DNA from: Marinisporobacter sp.
GTDB lineage: Bacteria > Bacillota > Clostridia > Peptostreptococcales > Thermotaleaceae
Reading direction: 5' to 3'
Assembly (NCBI GenBank): GCA_025210525.1
Contig: JAOARP010000047.1
Location: 124,001 to 188,000 of the forward strand
DNA length: 64,000 nucleotides
Shown here: positions 19,135 to 28,785 of the stretch, one piece after another
How positions within the stretch are numbered: position 1 is the first letter of the stretch
Layout: every line of letters begins with the position of its first letter
Made by a program: the position numbers and the translations under genes
The notes under the pieces: model-generated
Database searches by the model: none
What the model saw: only the letters and a program-made list of their open reading frames with translations
What the model was told of the DNA's origin: nothing

Positions 19135-19770
19135 TTATTCTATGCCATTTTCCACTGCATAAACTGCAAGCTGCAATCTATCTTTTATTTTTAATTTTTC
19201 ATAGATTCTACTTACCTTATTTTTAATCGTCCCTTCCGTATAGCTAAAAGCTTTCCCTATTTCCTTATTACTTTTTCCTGCAACAATCAACCGAATCATA
19301 TCAATTTCTTCTAAAGATAATAAATCTGTATACGTTTTTTTACTATTACTCATTTTCTTAAACTTTTCCACCATAATTTTTTTAACACTCTTATGTACAA
19401 CAGTGAGTCCATAATTTACACATTTGATAGTTGTAATCAGCTCTTCACAATCAATATCCTTGACAATATATCCATCTGCTTCACTCAAAAAAGATTCTAC
19501 TATGTTTTCTGCATTATCAAAGGTAGTCAGTATAATCACCTTAATATCTGGATATTTTTCTTTAATTATTTTAAGTGCTGATATGCCATCCATTTGAGGC
19601 ATTTCTATATCCATCAAAACAATATCCGGCTTATTTTTTTCACAAGACGCTATCGCATCTTTACCAGAACCTACCATATCTGCTACAATAATCTCTTCAT
19701 CTGTGCTAATAATTTGTCCTAAAGATTTTCTTAGTAATACCTGATCATCTGCTATTATTATTTTAATCAT
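19135..19770 (-). CDS. NarL/LuxR family response regulator (copy 2)
   Basis: A 211-residue paralogue of the regulator at 15427: DD at 8-9, Asp54 in VLMDIEMPQMDG, and the LuxR-type helix-turn-helix EEIDMIRLIVAGKSNKEIG followed by YTEGTIKNKVSRIYEKL. The recognition helices of the two regulators are almost the same, so their binding sites may overlap. The ATG at 19770 is preferred because GGAGGG lies just before it; the in-frame ATG at 19782 sits on that ribosome binding site. The start overlaps the last codons of the upstream sensor-like gene, which implies translational coupling. Confidence 0.92.
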   Translation of the reverse strand: MIKIIIADDQVLLRKSLGQIISTDEEIIVADMVGSGKDAIASCEKNKPDIVLMDIEMPQMDGISALKIIKEKYPDIKVIILTTFDNAENIVESFLSEADGYIVKDIDCEELITTIKCVNYGLTVVHKSVKKIMVEKFKKMSNSKKTYTDLLSLEEIDMIRLIVAGKSNKEIGKAFSYTEGTIKNKVSRIYEKLKIKDRLQLAVYAVENGIE

Positions 19771-21109
19771 TTTGCCCTCCATAATAACTCATATACGCTG
19801 ACACTGCCTGCCTTACATCAAACAAATCCTTTTTGGCCTCTTGAATTATTTTTTCTATGTCTACTATAAAAGGATCATCATCACTATTCTCAACGAGATT
19901 TTCTATATTTTCTTTTAACTTTTCCATAGATTTTTCTCTCGTACTAGCAATTTCCTCAAGAAGTGCATTGATTTCCTTTTCCTTTTCAAGATCATAAACA
20001 ATTTTTGAGTAATGAGAAAGCTCTCTATAGGTTTTTTCTGTCTCTATTTGCTGTTCTTTTAATTTATCTAGCATTTTTATGAGAGCAGTTCTATCAATAA
20101 ATGTTATTATTTTACCAACAACAGCTCCTTTATTTTTGATCTCTTTTTCATTATAAGATAAATATCTATTCGTTTGATCTATATACTTTATCAATAGCTT
20201 ATTGTAATCATTTCTTTTAATAACCTCTTTTGAAAAAATCTCTTCTATCTTTTCCTCATGAATGCTTCCTATATCTTTAAAAATTTTACTTTCCTCTACT
20301 CTTTTATTTCTATACATAATTTTACCATTTGCATCAATAATGAATACATAATCAAGAACCAAATCTTTAACATTTGAAAAAATCGGTGTAGTAACTCGAT
20401 AAGGCATAAAATAATTGCTCACCACACTTAAATTGATTGAAAGGAATAAATACATGATAAGTTCAACAATATAAATATTAAGCCTATGGGTTACTATAGC
20501 TATACTGTAAAAAATTAGTGGTATCCCCCATAAAAAAAATTGAATAGTAGCAAAAAATCTATTATTGAATTTAAACCTTTTCATATCTCTATTAGGACTC
20601 AACAAAAGTAGGAAAGTATTGATGAAAAGTATGAGTAGTAAGCATATAATAATCATATGCTTATATACAAATCCAAATCTGATATAAAAAAAAGAGTAAC
20701 TATTTATTATAAGTTCTTTATTCAAAACACCTATTGTCAAACCAGCAAACAATACAACATAAATCATATTCTTTAAAATTTTCATTAGTATTTTATTATG
20801 CTTATAAAATTCCTTTAAGACATATTTTATTAAAAAATAAATTAACATATAATTAACTACTACAAATACTACACTAGAAACATATCTCATAACGTATGCC
20901 GTACTCTGTGATACAATGACTTCTTCTATAAATCTTGTAATCATTACAATTGCCAAACCTATATATACAAATATTATATTTTTTATTCCTTTATTTCCTG
21001 AACCTTTATATAAGCATAGCATGATACTTATTACAACAAATATAATCAATGTAGTTAAAGCTATAATATTTAAAAATTGATGTGCTGTATAATACCTGCC
21101 ATCATTCAT
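19763..21109 (-). CDS. 7TM-PAS protein with degenerate kinase dimerisation domain (copy 2)
   Basis: A 448-residue paralogue of the protein at 16066. Both begin with a DGRYYT-x-x-QF-x-NII segment, have about seven membrane helices, a PAS-like domain (LVLDYVFIIDANGKIMYRNK) and a coiled C-terminus. The end again follows the HisKA_3 pattern, with FDVRQAVSAYMSYYGG as second helix, while the histidine box is replaced by IASTREKSMEK. No ATPase domain follows. The gene is the first of the signalling block; its 5' region contains a short stretch ACTAGTAGTTTC resembling the repeats near 13615. Confidence 0.75.
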   Translation of the reverse strand: MNDGRYYTAHQFLNIIALTTLIIFVVISIMLCLYKGSGNKGIKNIIFVYIGLAIVMITRFIEEVIVSQSTAYVMRYVSSVVFVVVNYMLIYFLIKYVLKEFYKHNKILMKILKNMIYVVLFAGLTIGVLNKELIINSYSFFYIRFGFVYKHMIIICLLLILFINTFLLLLSPNRDMKRFKFNNRFFATIQFFLWGIPLIFYSIAIVTHRLNIYIVELIMYLFLSINLSVVSNYFMPYRVTTPIFSNVKDLVLDYVFIIDANGKIMYRNKRVEESKIFKDIGSIHEEKIEEIFSKEVIKRNDYNKLLIKYIDQTNRYLSYNEKEIKNKGAVVGKIITFIDRTALIKMLDKLKEQQIETEKTYRELSHYSKIVYDLEKEKEINALLEEIASTREKSMEKLKENIENLVENSDDDPFIVDIEKIIQEAKKDLFDVRQAVSAYMSYYGGQND

Positions 21110-21289
21110 AAATTGCTCCTCCGATAGAATGAAACTTTGTATTTTCTTCTATTATACGATATTCTTAAATCATTTTAAAGTAACTGTACTAGTAGTTTCT
21201 ATATATATCCAATAGATTATTTTACAATACCAACAATCTCATAAAAAATTCGCATTATGCTCTCGCATATTCTCATGTGGCAAATAAAA

Positions 21290-21323
21290 ATAAGAGAACA
21301 TACTAAAAAGTACGTCCTCTTAT
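21290..21323 (-). terminator. Terminator of the surface-protein operon
   Basis: Arms of 15 bases (21290-21304 and 21309-21323) pair with two mismatches across a 4-base loop, and on the minus strand the stem is followed by TTTTTATTTG. It lies 20 bases past the stop of the LRR/SLH gene. Confidence 0.8.
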
Positions 21324-21342
21324 CAATCCTAAACCTTATTGT

Positions 21343-24300
21343 TTATTGTTCATTTAACATTTTTATTAGGTTGTAGAAGATCTGAGCCACCTCTGCTCTT
21401 GTTGATTTACCAGTAGGATTGATCTTTCTATCATATCCATGAATAATATCTCTTGCTATTAGGTACTCTGCTCCTTTTACTGCATAATCTGATATAGTAT
21501 CTTTATCAGTAAATGCACTTATACTCATACCTTTGTCTGATAAATCATCACTTTTTCCTGTTCGTACTAATGCTTTATGAAGAATAAATAGCATCTCTTC
21601 ACGAGTAATTGCTTCAGTTGGCTTAAACTCATTGCCATATATAGCTGGTAGCAATTCTAATTTTTTTGCAGTCGCAACTGATTTTGTATACCACATATCA
21701 TCCTTTACATCTACATAACTTGTAGTAGCATCACTCTTTAAGTCAAAATATGAAGTGATTAGTGTTACAAATTCTGCTCTTGTGATAGTCTTTTCTGGTG
21801 AAAATGTAGTTTTACTAGTTCCTTTAGTTATATTTCTTATTGCTAAAGCTTCAACAGCTTCTTTGCTCCAATGATTCATTGTATCTTCAAAACTTTTATC
21901 TACATACATAACACTATATTTGCTCAAATGCTTCGTTGTAAATTTAATGCTTTCACCATCAAAGAAGCTATCTTTTAAAATTTCCACATTACCACTATCA
22001 TCAATATAAACTGCAACTAATTTGTAATTATCATCATTCTCTTTTTTTATCTTAAATTTTATCTTAATATTAGTATCAGATGACCAATCTACTTTCTTAC
22101 CATCAATCTTTAAGCTTATATCATAAACTGGATGATCACCTATTTGTTTCTTAACTTCATCTGACAGTTTTGTTTTTTCTAATTTCTTTGGCTTTATTTC
22201 AAGGGCAACACTTCTTTTATGATCTTTGAACATCTTCCCATTAAGCGTTACATTTACATCATCCGTTTTAGCTGTGAATGCTACTTTTTTACCTATAAAA
22301 TTATCTGAAAGCTCAATTTCGGCTTTACCGCTTTTATCCATCTTTACTTCATATATAACTTCCTTTGCACCTTCATCATTCTTCATAGCTTTTTCAATAG
22401 CTTTTTCAAGTGAAGATTTGCTACTTTCACTTGATGCCGAACCGCCACCGCCAGAGCCACCACTTCCTGAACTACTACTTCCTGATCCACCGCTTGATGA
22501 TTTTTTATTCGTTGTTACAGTTAATGGATCACTGCCCAAAGATACAGTAGAGACTTTTGTTTCTTTTACTCTTTGGATGAATATATAATTCGTTGAAGGG
22601 CTAAGCTTATTGAAAATATTACTCTCTTGCCAAGTATCACCATTATTTATAGAGTATTCATTTCCCAATGTAGCAACTAATGTAATACTGTTGTGGGTTT
22701 TGCTACTAAGTGCAGGTGCACTTGGAGTAGCTGGAGTAGATTTTACTACCACAAATTTAAATGTATCAGTAACCGTACCACTCTTACCATCATTTGCTGT
22801 TACTGTTACACTCACCGTTCCTTCAGTAATAGGAGTCCCATTAAAACTTCTTGTATCACTATCAAAAGTTATTCCTGCTGGTGTAGTATTAACGGTATAC
22901 GTTAATGGATTCCCATCATTATCTGTAAAAGTATTCTCTGGAAATTGATAACTATATATTTCACCCATATTGGCCTTTTGATCAGGGATCTCATTGGCTA
23001 CTATTGGCGCTGTATTTGTTGATGAACCATCATCGCCACCACCCGACTCTTCTTCCTTAGTTGTTACCTTTAATTTATCACTAGCCAAAGATGCAGTAGC
23101 CAATTCAGTTTCCTTTACCCTTTGGATAAACGTATATTCTGTTGAAGGGCTCAGCTCCGTAAAGATATTGCTATCTTGCCAAGTATCACCATTATCTATA
23201 GAATATTCATTCCCCTCTGTATAGACTAACGTAATACTGTTATGGGTTTTACTACTAAGGGTAGGTACACTCGGTGTAGCCGGAGTAGACTTTACTACCA
23301 CAAAATCAAATGTATCAGTAATGCTACCACCATTACCATCATTTGCTGTTACTGTTATACTCACCGTTCCTTCAGTAGTAGGAATCCCACTAAAACTTCT
23401 TGTATCACTATCAAAAGTTATTCCTGCTGGTGTAGTATTAACTGTATACGTTAATGGATTCCCATCACTATCTGTAAAAGTATTCTCTGGGAATTCATAG
23501 CTATATCTTTCACCCATATTCGCCTTTTGGTCAGGAATTTCGTTGGCTACTATTGGCGTTGTATTAGTAGGTGTAGCTGATAAATCTACAAAATCAATTA
23601 GATCAGTAGCATCATTCGCATTACTATCTTTATCTGCATAAGTTTGTGCAGTAGAATTAGCGTAGCCATGTATAGCTAAATCCACATGACAATTTTCTAT
23701 AGCATTGTCATGAAAAGTCATGGATTCATTCAGTACAGTAATTTTCTTCAGCTTTGTCATATTTCTAAAAGCACTTTTCCCAATATTTTCTACGCTCCTT
23801 GGAAGTGAAATTTCTTCTATATTTTCACAACCGTTAAAAGCAAAATCACCTATAGTTTTTAATCCATCCGGTAGTGTAATACTTGTTAATCCCTTACAAT
23901 TTGCAAAGGCCTCTTCTTCTATACTCGTAACACTACTTGGAATAACAATAGCACTAAGTTTTTCACAATTTATAAATAACGTTTCCCTAATTGTTGTTAG
24001 ATTGCTTGGTAATTTTACATTGGATACTTCTGGACAATATCTAAATATTTGTTTTCCTATAGTCGTATCATCCCCCATAAATATAACCTGAGATAGATGA
24101 TCACAATGGTTAAAGACATAATCTCCCATAGTCATGACATTATCTGGTATTGTAACGGTAGTTAAATTATTACAATCACCAAAGGCATAATTTCCCATTA
24201 AAGTAACCTTTGTAAGGAGTGAATTAATATTACTAAAACCTGTTTTAGAAAAGGCATTTGATCCTATTTCTGTAACATTTCCTTCAAATGTTAAGGTATC

Positions 24301-25599
24301 AAGGGAAGTACAATTATAAAATAGATTGTATCCTATTGTGGTTACACCTGAGGGAATAACCATATTATTAATTTTAGAACAATCCTTGAAGGCTGATCCT
24401 TCAATACTATTTAAATTGTTCGGTAAATCTACAGATGGTAAAAAACTACATCTTAAAAAAGCATTTGCTTTAATAGTAGTTATATGATCATTTAATTTGA
24501 CATTTTCTAATTTCTTACAATCTTTAAATATTTTTTCTTCTATAGCATTCAGTCCAGAAGGAAGGGAAATATCAGCTGTTTTTAAATTATCACAGCTTTC
24601 AAATGCTCCTTCCCCAAGAGTAGTCACAGTCCTTGGAAGTGTAAAATTAACCAGATTGTCACAATCCTTAAAAGCAGATTCTTTTATCGTGTGAATAGTA
24701 GATCCATTATTAAATATTATGGACGTGATACCATCGCAATTTCTAAAAGCACTTAGTCCAATAGATTTTACTGATGAAGTAATGCTTAAACCACTACTTC
24801 CAAGGGATGAACAATCCCTAAAGGCTTCACTTTCAATAATTTCAACCTTATTAAAATTCACGTTATCAAGGGACGTACATCCTTCAAAGGCATTTATCCA
24901 TATATATTTTATATTATCTGGAAAAGAAATACTATTTAGGCTCGTGCAATTCCTAAACATACTATCTGTAATAGTATCTATAGAGTTATTATTAGGTAAT
25001 GTAACATTTTTGAGGTTTTGGCAATTATAAAAGATATCTTTTTCTATTCTATTAATCGTATTCGGTAATGATACATTATCAAGTTGATCACATCCTAAAA
25101 AAGCAGCTTCTCCTATCTCCTTTAATCCATGTTTCACACCATTAATCTCTACTTCATTAGGAAAATTAATATTCCTTAAATTATCACAATCACTAAAAGC
25201 ACCTTCATCTATATAGCTAAGACCCTTGTATTTTCCACCATCATTTATACCATTTTCTATATTTACAGTTACAAGGCCATCGCAGCTTTGAAAAGCATCT
25301 TCACCAATTCTTGCCACTGAATTAGGTATTGTAATTGAAGTGATATTATCTTTATTGTCCGTTCCAAAAGATTTAAAAGCTTCATCTCCAATATATTTTA
25401 CAGGTTTTCCGTAAACCACTTCAGGTATGGTTAAATTTCCAGCGGTACCCGTATAACCTGTTATCCTTACACAATCACCATTAAGCTCTGATATCACTTC
25501 ATACTCTAATCCTTCTGTAGTTGTTTTTGTTCCATAGGTAGTAATTGTCAATCCTAACATACATATGAGTATAGTTATTAAAAAATATATTTTCTTCAT
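21343..25599 (-). CDS. SLH-anchored surface protein with BspA-type leucine-rich repeats
   Basis: A 1418-residue exported protein. After a signal peptide (to about residue 23) come more than twenty BspA-type (LRR_5) repeats, roughly residues 40-650, of the pattern I-x-x-x-AF-x-x-C-x-x-L-x-x-I-x-LP. Then come two nearly identical 183-residue units, each a putative Ig/cadherin-like domain (NEIPDQKANMGE...) plus a second beta domain (STPATPS.P.LSSKTHNSITLV), a Ser/Gly-rich linker, a beta domain, and three C-terminal SLH domains (from about 1235; SFEDTMNHWSKEAVEAL, then the ITRAEF and ITREEM motifs). SLH domains bind pyruvylated cell-wall polymers, so the protein sits on the cell surface, where LRRs mediate adhesion or binding. 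It follows the RCC1 gene by 9 bases. Confidence 0.9.
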   Translation of the reverse strand: MKKIYFLITILICMLGLTITTYGTKTTTEGLEYEVISELNGDCVRITGYTGTAGNLTIPEVVYGKPVKYIGDEAFKSFGTDNKDNITSITIPNSVARIGEDAFQSCDGLVTVNIENGINDGGKYKGLSYIDEGAFSDCDNLRNINFPNEVEINGVKHGLKEIGEAAFLGCDQLDNVSLPNTINRIEKDIFYNCQNLKNVTLPNNNSIDTITDSMFRNCTSLNSISFPDNIKYIWINAFEGCTSLDNVNFNKVEIIESEAFRDCSSLGSSGLSITSSVKSIGLSAFRNCDGITSIIFNNGSTIHTIKESAFKDCDNLVNFTLPRTVTTLGEGAFESCDNLKTADISLPSGLNAIEEKIFKDCKKLENVKLNDHITTIKANAFLRCSFLPSVDLPNNLNSIEGSAFKDCSKINNMVIPSGVTTIGYNLFYNCTSLDTLTFEGNVTEIGSNAFSKTGFSNINSLLTKVTLMGNYAFGDCNNLTTVTIPDNVMTMGDYVFNHCDHLSQVIFMGDDTTIGKQIFRYCPEVSNVKLPSNLTTIRETLFINCEKLSAIVIPSSVTSIEEEAFANCKGLTSITLPDGLKTIGDFAFNGCENIEEISLPRSVENIGKSAFRNMTKLKKITVLNESMTFHDNAIENCHVDLAIHGYANSTAQTYADKDSNANDATDLIDFVDLSATPTNTTPIVANEIPDQKANMGERYSYEFPENTFTDSDGNPLTYTVNTTPAGITFDSDTRSFSGIPTTEGTVSITVTANDGNGGSITDTFDFVVVKSTPATPSVPTLSSKTHNSITLVYTEGNEYSIDNGDTWQDSNIFTELSPSTEYTFIQRVKETELATASLASDKLKVTTKEEESGGGDDGSSTNTAPIVANEIPDQKANMGEIYSYQFPENTFTDNDGNPLTYTVNTTPAGITFDSDTRSFNGTPITEGTVSVTVTANDGKSGTVTDTFKFVVVKSTPATPSAPALSSKTHNSITLVATLGNEYSINNGDTWQESNIFNKLSPSTNYIFIQRVKETKVSTVSLGSDPLTVTTNKKSSSGGSGSSSSGSGGSGGGGSASSESSKSSLEKAIEKAMKNDEGAKEVIYEVKMDKSGKAEIELSDNFIGKKVAFTAKTDDVNVTLNGKMFKDHKRSVALEIKPKKLEKTKLSDEVKKQIGDHPVYDISLKIDGKKVDWSSDTNIKIKFKIKKENDDNYKLVAVYIDDSGNVEILKDSFFDGESIKFTTKHLSKYSVMYVDKSFEDTMNHWSKEAVEALAIRNITKGTSKTTFSPEKTITRAEFVTLITSYFDLKSDATTSYVDVKDDMWYTKSVATAKKLELLPAIYGNEFKPTEAITREEMLFILHKALVRTGKSDDLSDKGMSISAFTDKDTISDYAVKGAEYLIARDIIHGYDRKINPTGKSTRAEVAQIFYNLIKMLNEQ
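22496..23565 (-). repeat. Tandem 549-bp duplication inside the LRR/SLH gene
   Basis: Two adjacent units with a period of 549 bases (183 codons) encode the Ig-like domain pair; the first starts at 23565 and the second at 23016. The units are alike at both the DNA and protein levels, and the codons differ at only a modest number of positions, which points to a recent duplication or continuing conversion. Confidence 0.8.
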
Positions 25600-25608
25600 A
25601 TCTTCCCC

Positions 25609-27393
25609 CTAATTTAATTCTCTAGCACTTTCAGGGATGTGAAATAGACTATCATCAATAGGTGTATGATCGTCAATTTCTTCTGTCCACCAATCTATGG
25701 TTTCCGTTACTTTACCATCCTCATCCATCCATTCCTCATGTAAGGTATTTGGTATACAGTACATAAGGGAATACCACAGCTTAGCTTTTACTCCATTTTT
25801 TGATGATGTTTCTATGAAAAACTCGTTATCTTTTATTTCTGCATGGAAATATTCATGATCATTATCTATTTCTAGTCCCTCTAAATAGGCTAAATCTAAT
25901 CTTCTTATAGGAAGATAATTTCCTTCTAAATATTCAGCATACATGGGTACGTCTGTAAGATAGGTATAAGTTGCATTTTCTTTTTCGTTATAGATTGACG
26001 TACTACGCCCATTAATTCCCCAGTTTGTTTCTATTCTCACATTTTTTCCTTTGAAATAAACTGTATAGTCTAAATCCTTTTCGTATTCTTCTGTCTTGGT
26101 TTTACCTTTTATTTTTACAGTGAGTTCATCCTTTGCTGGAACGATTTCACTGATTCTTTTCTTTATTTCTTTAAAATCAGTATAATCCGTTTTAGGATGA
26201 TCCCCAGCAGGTAACTCTGGTTTTATTTTTTCTGTACTAACTTCATCTTTACCATCATCTTTAACTTCTTTATTCACCAAGTTTACTTGTGCATCTTGAA
26301 TATTATCAAGAATTTTCGTAAGAGGAGTATACCAAGTTTCTTTCGAGTCATAACCTAACCCATATCTATAGTTTCCACCCATAGTCCACAAGGTATTGTC
26401 AGTTTTTATTACAGCTGCATGTCTTTCTCCAATTGAAACATTTACTACATTGTCTGCATATTTATAAGGTACTTTTTTATTAACACTTGCTCCTGTATAG
26501 CTATATCCCCATCCCCATAGAGTATTATCTGTTTTTACAATAAATGCATTATCTCCATCTATTGCACATGTTTTTACATGATCCATTATTTTCTGTGGTG
26601 AATCTGCGTTTTTGATCCAGCCATTTTCTGTGTAAATATCACTTTTTCCCCATCCATAAAGGCTATTATCCATACGAACAGCTAATACATTTCTATCACT
26701 TGAAGTTACAAAACAAACATTGTCAAGGATTTTAGTCATAGAAAGCTCAGCATTTGTATTTGTATCTCCTTTGTCAGTGCCATTGCCAAGCTGTGCATGA
26801 GAATTATCGCCCCATCCCCATAAGCTATTATCTTCTTTTATCACAAATACAGTATCTTTTCCTGCATGAACTGATTTCACACCATCTAGTATTTTTACAA
26901 AGCCACCACTTCCATCAGCTTGAGTCTTTGTTCCATCACCAAGATACATTGCTCCACATAACCAAAGCGAATGATCATTTTTAACTACCATAATATAGTC
27001 TTTACCATTGGCTGCTATCTTTACATCCTCCATTATTTTTACTGGAGTTAAGAATGTAGGATCTTGTTTTTCACCAGTAGGGTATCCATCAAAACACCCC
27101 CACCCCCATAATGTATCATCATTCTTAACAGCTACACCAGAAAAACTATTAGCAGATACACTTCTAGCATTATCGAGTATTTTCACTGGAGTTACTTGTG
27201 GTTTTCTATATCCATTACCACTACCATTGTACATATTTCCCCAACCCCAAAGAGAGCCATCATCTTTTATAACATAGGTACTTCCATGTCCTGCCGATAA
27301 TAAATCTCCACTTTCCCCTTCAGCAAAACCAATCATATTCATACTTATAATCAATATGAAACTCAATATAAAAGTTAAACTCGTTTTTCTCAT
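25609..27393 (-). CDS. Exported RCC1-repeat protein with LolA-like C-terminal domain
   Basis: A 594-residue protein with a signal peptide (cleavage near residue 24, after GFAEG). Residues 30-385 are RCC1-like repeats with the pattern V-x-x-D-x-S-L-W-G-W-G repeated seven or so times (SLWGWGNM, TLWGWGCF, SLWLCGAM, SLWGWGDN, SLYGWGKS, TLWGWGYS, TLWTMGGN), predicting a seven-bladed propeller. Residues 400-594 form a beta-rich LolA-like domain (KLWYSLMYCIPNTLHEEWM, then HTPIDDSLFHIPESA) related to the lipoprotein at 12747. No lipobox, sortase site or SLH domain is seen, so it may be released or held by the neighbouring SLH protein. It ends 9 bases before the LRR/SLH gene. Confidence 0.85.
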   Translation of the reverse strand: MRKTSLTFILSFILIISMNMIGFAEGESGDLLSAGHGSTYVIKDDGSLWGWGNMYNGSGNGYRKPQVTPVKILDNARSVSANSFSGVAVKNDDTLWGWGCFDGYPTGEKQDPTFLTPVKIMEDVKIAANGKDYIMVVKNDHSLWLCGAMYLGDGTKTQADGSGGFVKILDGVKSVHAGKDTVFVIKEDNSLWGWGDNSHAQLGNGTDKGDTNTNAELSMTKILDNVCFVTSSDRNVLAVRMDNSLYGWGKSDIYTENGWIKNADSPQKIMDHVKTCAIDGDNAFIVKTDNTLWGWGYSYTGASVNKKVPYKYADNVVNVSIGERHAAVIKTDNTLWTMGGNYRYGLGYDSKETWYTPLTKILDNIQDAQVNLVNKEVKDDGKDEVSTEKIKPELPAGDHPKTDYTDFKEIKKRISEIVPAKDELTVKIKGKTKTEEYEKDLDYTVYFKGKNVRIETNWGINGRSTSIYNEKENATYTYLTDVPMYAEYLEGNYLPIRRLDLAYLEGLEIDNDHEYFHAEIKDNEFFIETSSKNGVKAKLWYSLMYCIPNTLHEEWMDEDGKVTETIDWWTEEIDDHTPIDDSLFHIPESARELN

Positions 27394-27402
27394 AATATCC
27401 TC

Positions 27403-28254
27403 CTATTCAAAGTAACCATATTCAACCTTTGTTATTTCATCCCCATCTTCATTATCTATTACTACACCTACATCTTTACCATTTATTGTTCCTGTAATAG
27501 ATGCCCCCTCAACTCCTGGATACGTAACAATAGTATAATTAGGTGTTCCTTCTAACATGTCTTTGAAATAAGCTACAATATCATCACACTTAGCAAGGGA
27601 TGTATATGCTACTTCATAGACTCCCTCTTCACTGTTTTCCTTTGAAACTTCAGATACTTCATATTTACCAAGCTCTTTTATATCACCCGTAACCACCTTA
27701 TCACCACTGCTACCCTGCATGGCTTGCATTTGATTCATAATTTCCTTACTTTGATTTTGAAAAGCTTCCATGTCTATATTCTCGAGTTCTTTTGCAGCAT
27801 TATTCATGCCTGCCATTGTTTCTTTTTGTTCCTCTGTAATATTCGCTGCATTAGCTTTTTCATACTCATAGTATTCTTTTATAGTAATCTCCATATGGTC
27901 AGCAGCTACTACAAATTCATCAAATGGTGTTTTCCCATCTTTTTTTAATGTTTCAATATATTCTTCCTTTGTAGAACCATACTTCTCAGCCGTCATAATT
28001 GTTAGTTCGTCAATCATTTTTTCCATTTCACTAACAGATAACCCTTCCTTATCTGCTCTAGCTTCTAGTCCACTATTTGTATTATTGGTACTTGTATTTT
28101 CTATATCATTGTTACTTTGTTCAGTTTCGGTATTTTCAGCAGGTGGATTAATTACCTCATCCATTTTTTCACTTGCATCACCACAACCTATTAAAACTAA
28201 ACTTACCATCAAAACATATATCATAACTAAAAATATTTTATTTCTTATTTTCAT
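27403..28254 (-). CDS. Lipoprotein of unknown function
   Basis: A 283-residue lipoprotein. The signal peptide ends in LVLIGC (lipobox), followed by a low-complexity N/T/E-rich linker to about residue 60. The middle is helical (EGLSVSEMEKMIDELT, then a Glu/Met-rich stretch), and the last 90 residues form a beta-rich domain (KYEVSEVSKENSEEGVYEV, YTIVTYPGVEGASITGTING). I do not recognise the family. It is the second gene of the operon that continues with the RCC1 and LRR/SLH genes (9-base gap). Confidence 0.75.
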   Translation of the reverse strand: MKIRNKIFLVMIYVLMVSLVLIGCGDASEKMDEVINPPAENTETEQSNNDIENTSTNNTNSGLEARADKEGLSVSEMEKMIDELTIMTAEKYGSTKEEYIETLKKDGKTPFDEFVVAADHMEITIKEYYEYEKANAANITEEQKETMAGMNNAAKELENIDMEAFQNQSKEIMNQMQAMQGSSGDKVVTGDIKELGKYEVSEVSKENSEEGVYEVAYTSLAKCDDIVAYFKDMLEGTPNYTIVTYPGVEGASITGTINGKDVGVVIDNEDGDEITKVEYGYFE

Positions 28255-28281
28255 AGCTAATAACCTCCCTATATAATTTCC

Positions 28282-28578
28282 TTATTTAATTAATCTATAT
28301 TTTCCTATAATTGGAATTTCCTTCATTCTTTCATTATAGGCATTCACCATACCCATAATTGCTAATACAAGGCAGAAAATCTCACCAATAGGAAGTATAA
28401 TAAACCAACCAATAACGGGTACAAAAGAACCTATAATACTGATTGCAAACGCAAATATAAAAAGATTTAGCCCTTGATTCGTATGGAATTTATACTCCTC
28501 ATTGTTTCCGTCCACTAAGATAGGTATAAAAAATATTATGTATGCTAAAACACATATCCATTTATTAGTATCTTTCAC
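28282..28578 (-). CDS. Small DUF4870-like membrane protein
   Basis: A 98-residue membrane protein with about three hydrophobic helices: WICVLAYIIFFIPILV, a long one from LNLFIFAFAISIIGSFVPVIGWF, and EIFCLVLAIMGMVNAYN. The pattern, including FHTNQGLNLFIFA and the final short charged tail, fits DUF4870/Tic20-like small proteins. It is the first gene of the surface-protein operon, 27 bases before the lipoprotein; its upstream region has several GTCAT elements. Confidence 0.7.
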   Translation of the reverse strand: MKDTNKWICVLAYIIFFIPILVDGNNEEYKFHTNQGLNLFIFAFAISIIGSFVPVIGWFIILPIGEIFCLVLAIMGMVNAYNERMKEIPIIGKYRLIK

Positions 28579-28650
28579 GTCTTCACCCCTCCTTCTAATT
28601 TGTTACTTTTATATTATTCAAGGCGGAAGTTATTCTCAATATAGGGAGAG

Positions 28651-28705
28651 TCACTGACTTTTATCCTGAAGTCATTCATTTCGTCATAAAAATGACTTGC
28701 GTCAT
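28651..28705. promoter_or_regulatory. Cluster of GTCAT elements upstream of the surface-protein operon
   Basis: GTCAT occurs at 28671, 28683 and 28701, with an ATGAC at 28692-28696 forming the inverted pair GTCAT-aaaa-ATGAC; a further TCACTGAC is at 28651. The cluster is 75-130 bases upstream of the operon start at 28578 and shares GTCATT with the repeats before the 12747 lipoprotein. Confidence 0.35.
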
Positions 28706-28785
28706 TAGTTTAATTGTAAAATCACTTTTAACTATAAATACTGGTCAAAACTAAACATTTTGAAATTAAATTTACTACCTAATTA

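Noticed and set aside
22226-22948. Plus-strand open frames of 112-120 codons
   Set aside because: They are antisense to the repetitive part of the LRR/SLH gene and mirror its repeats.
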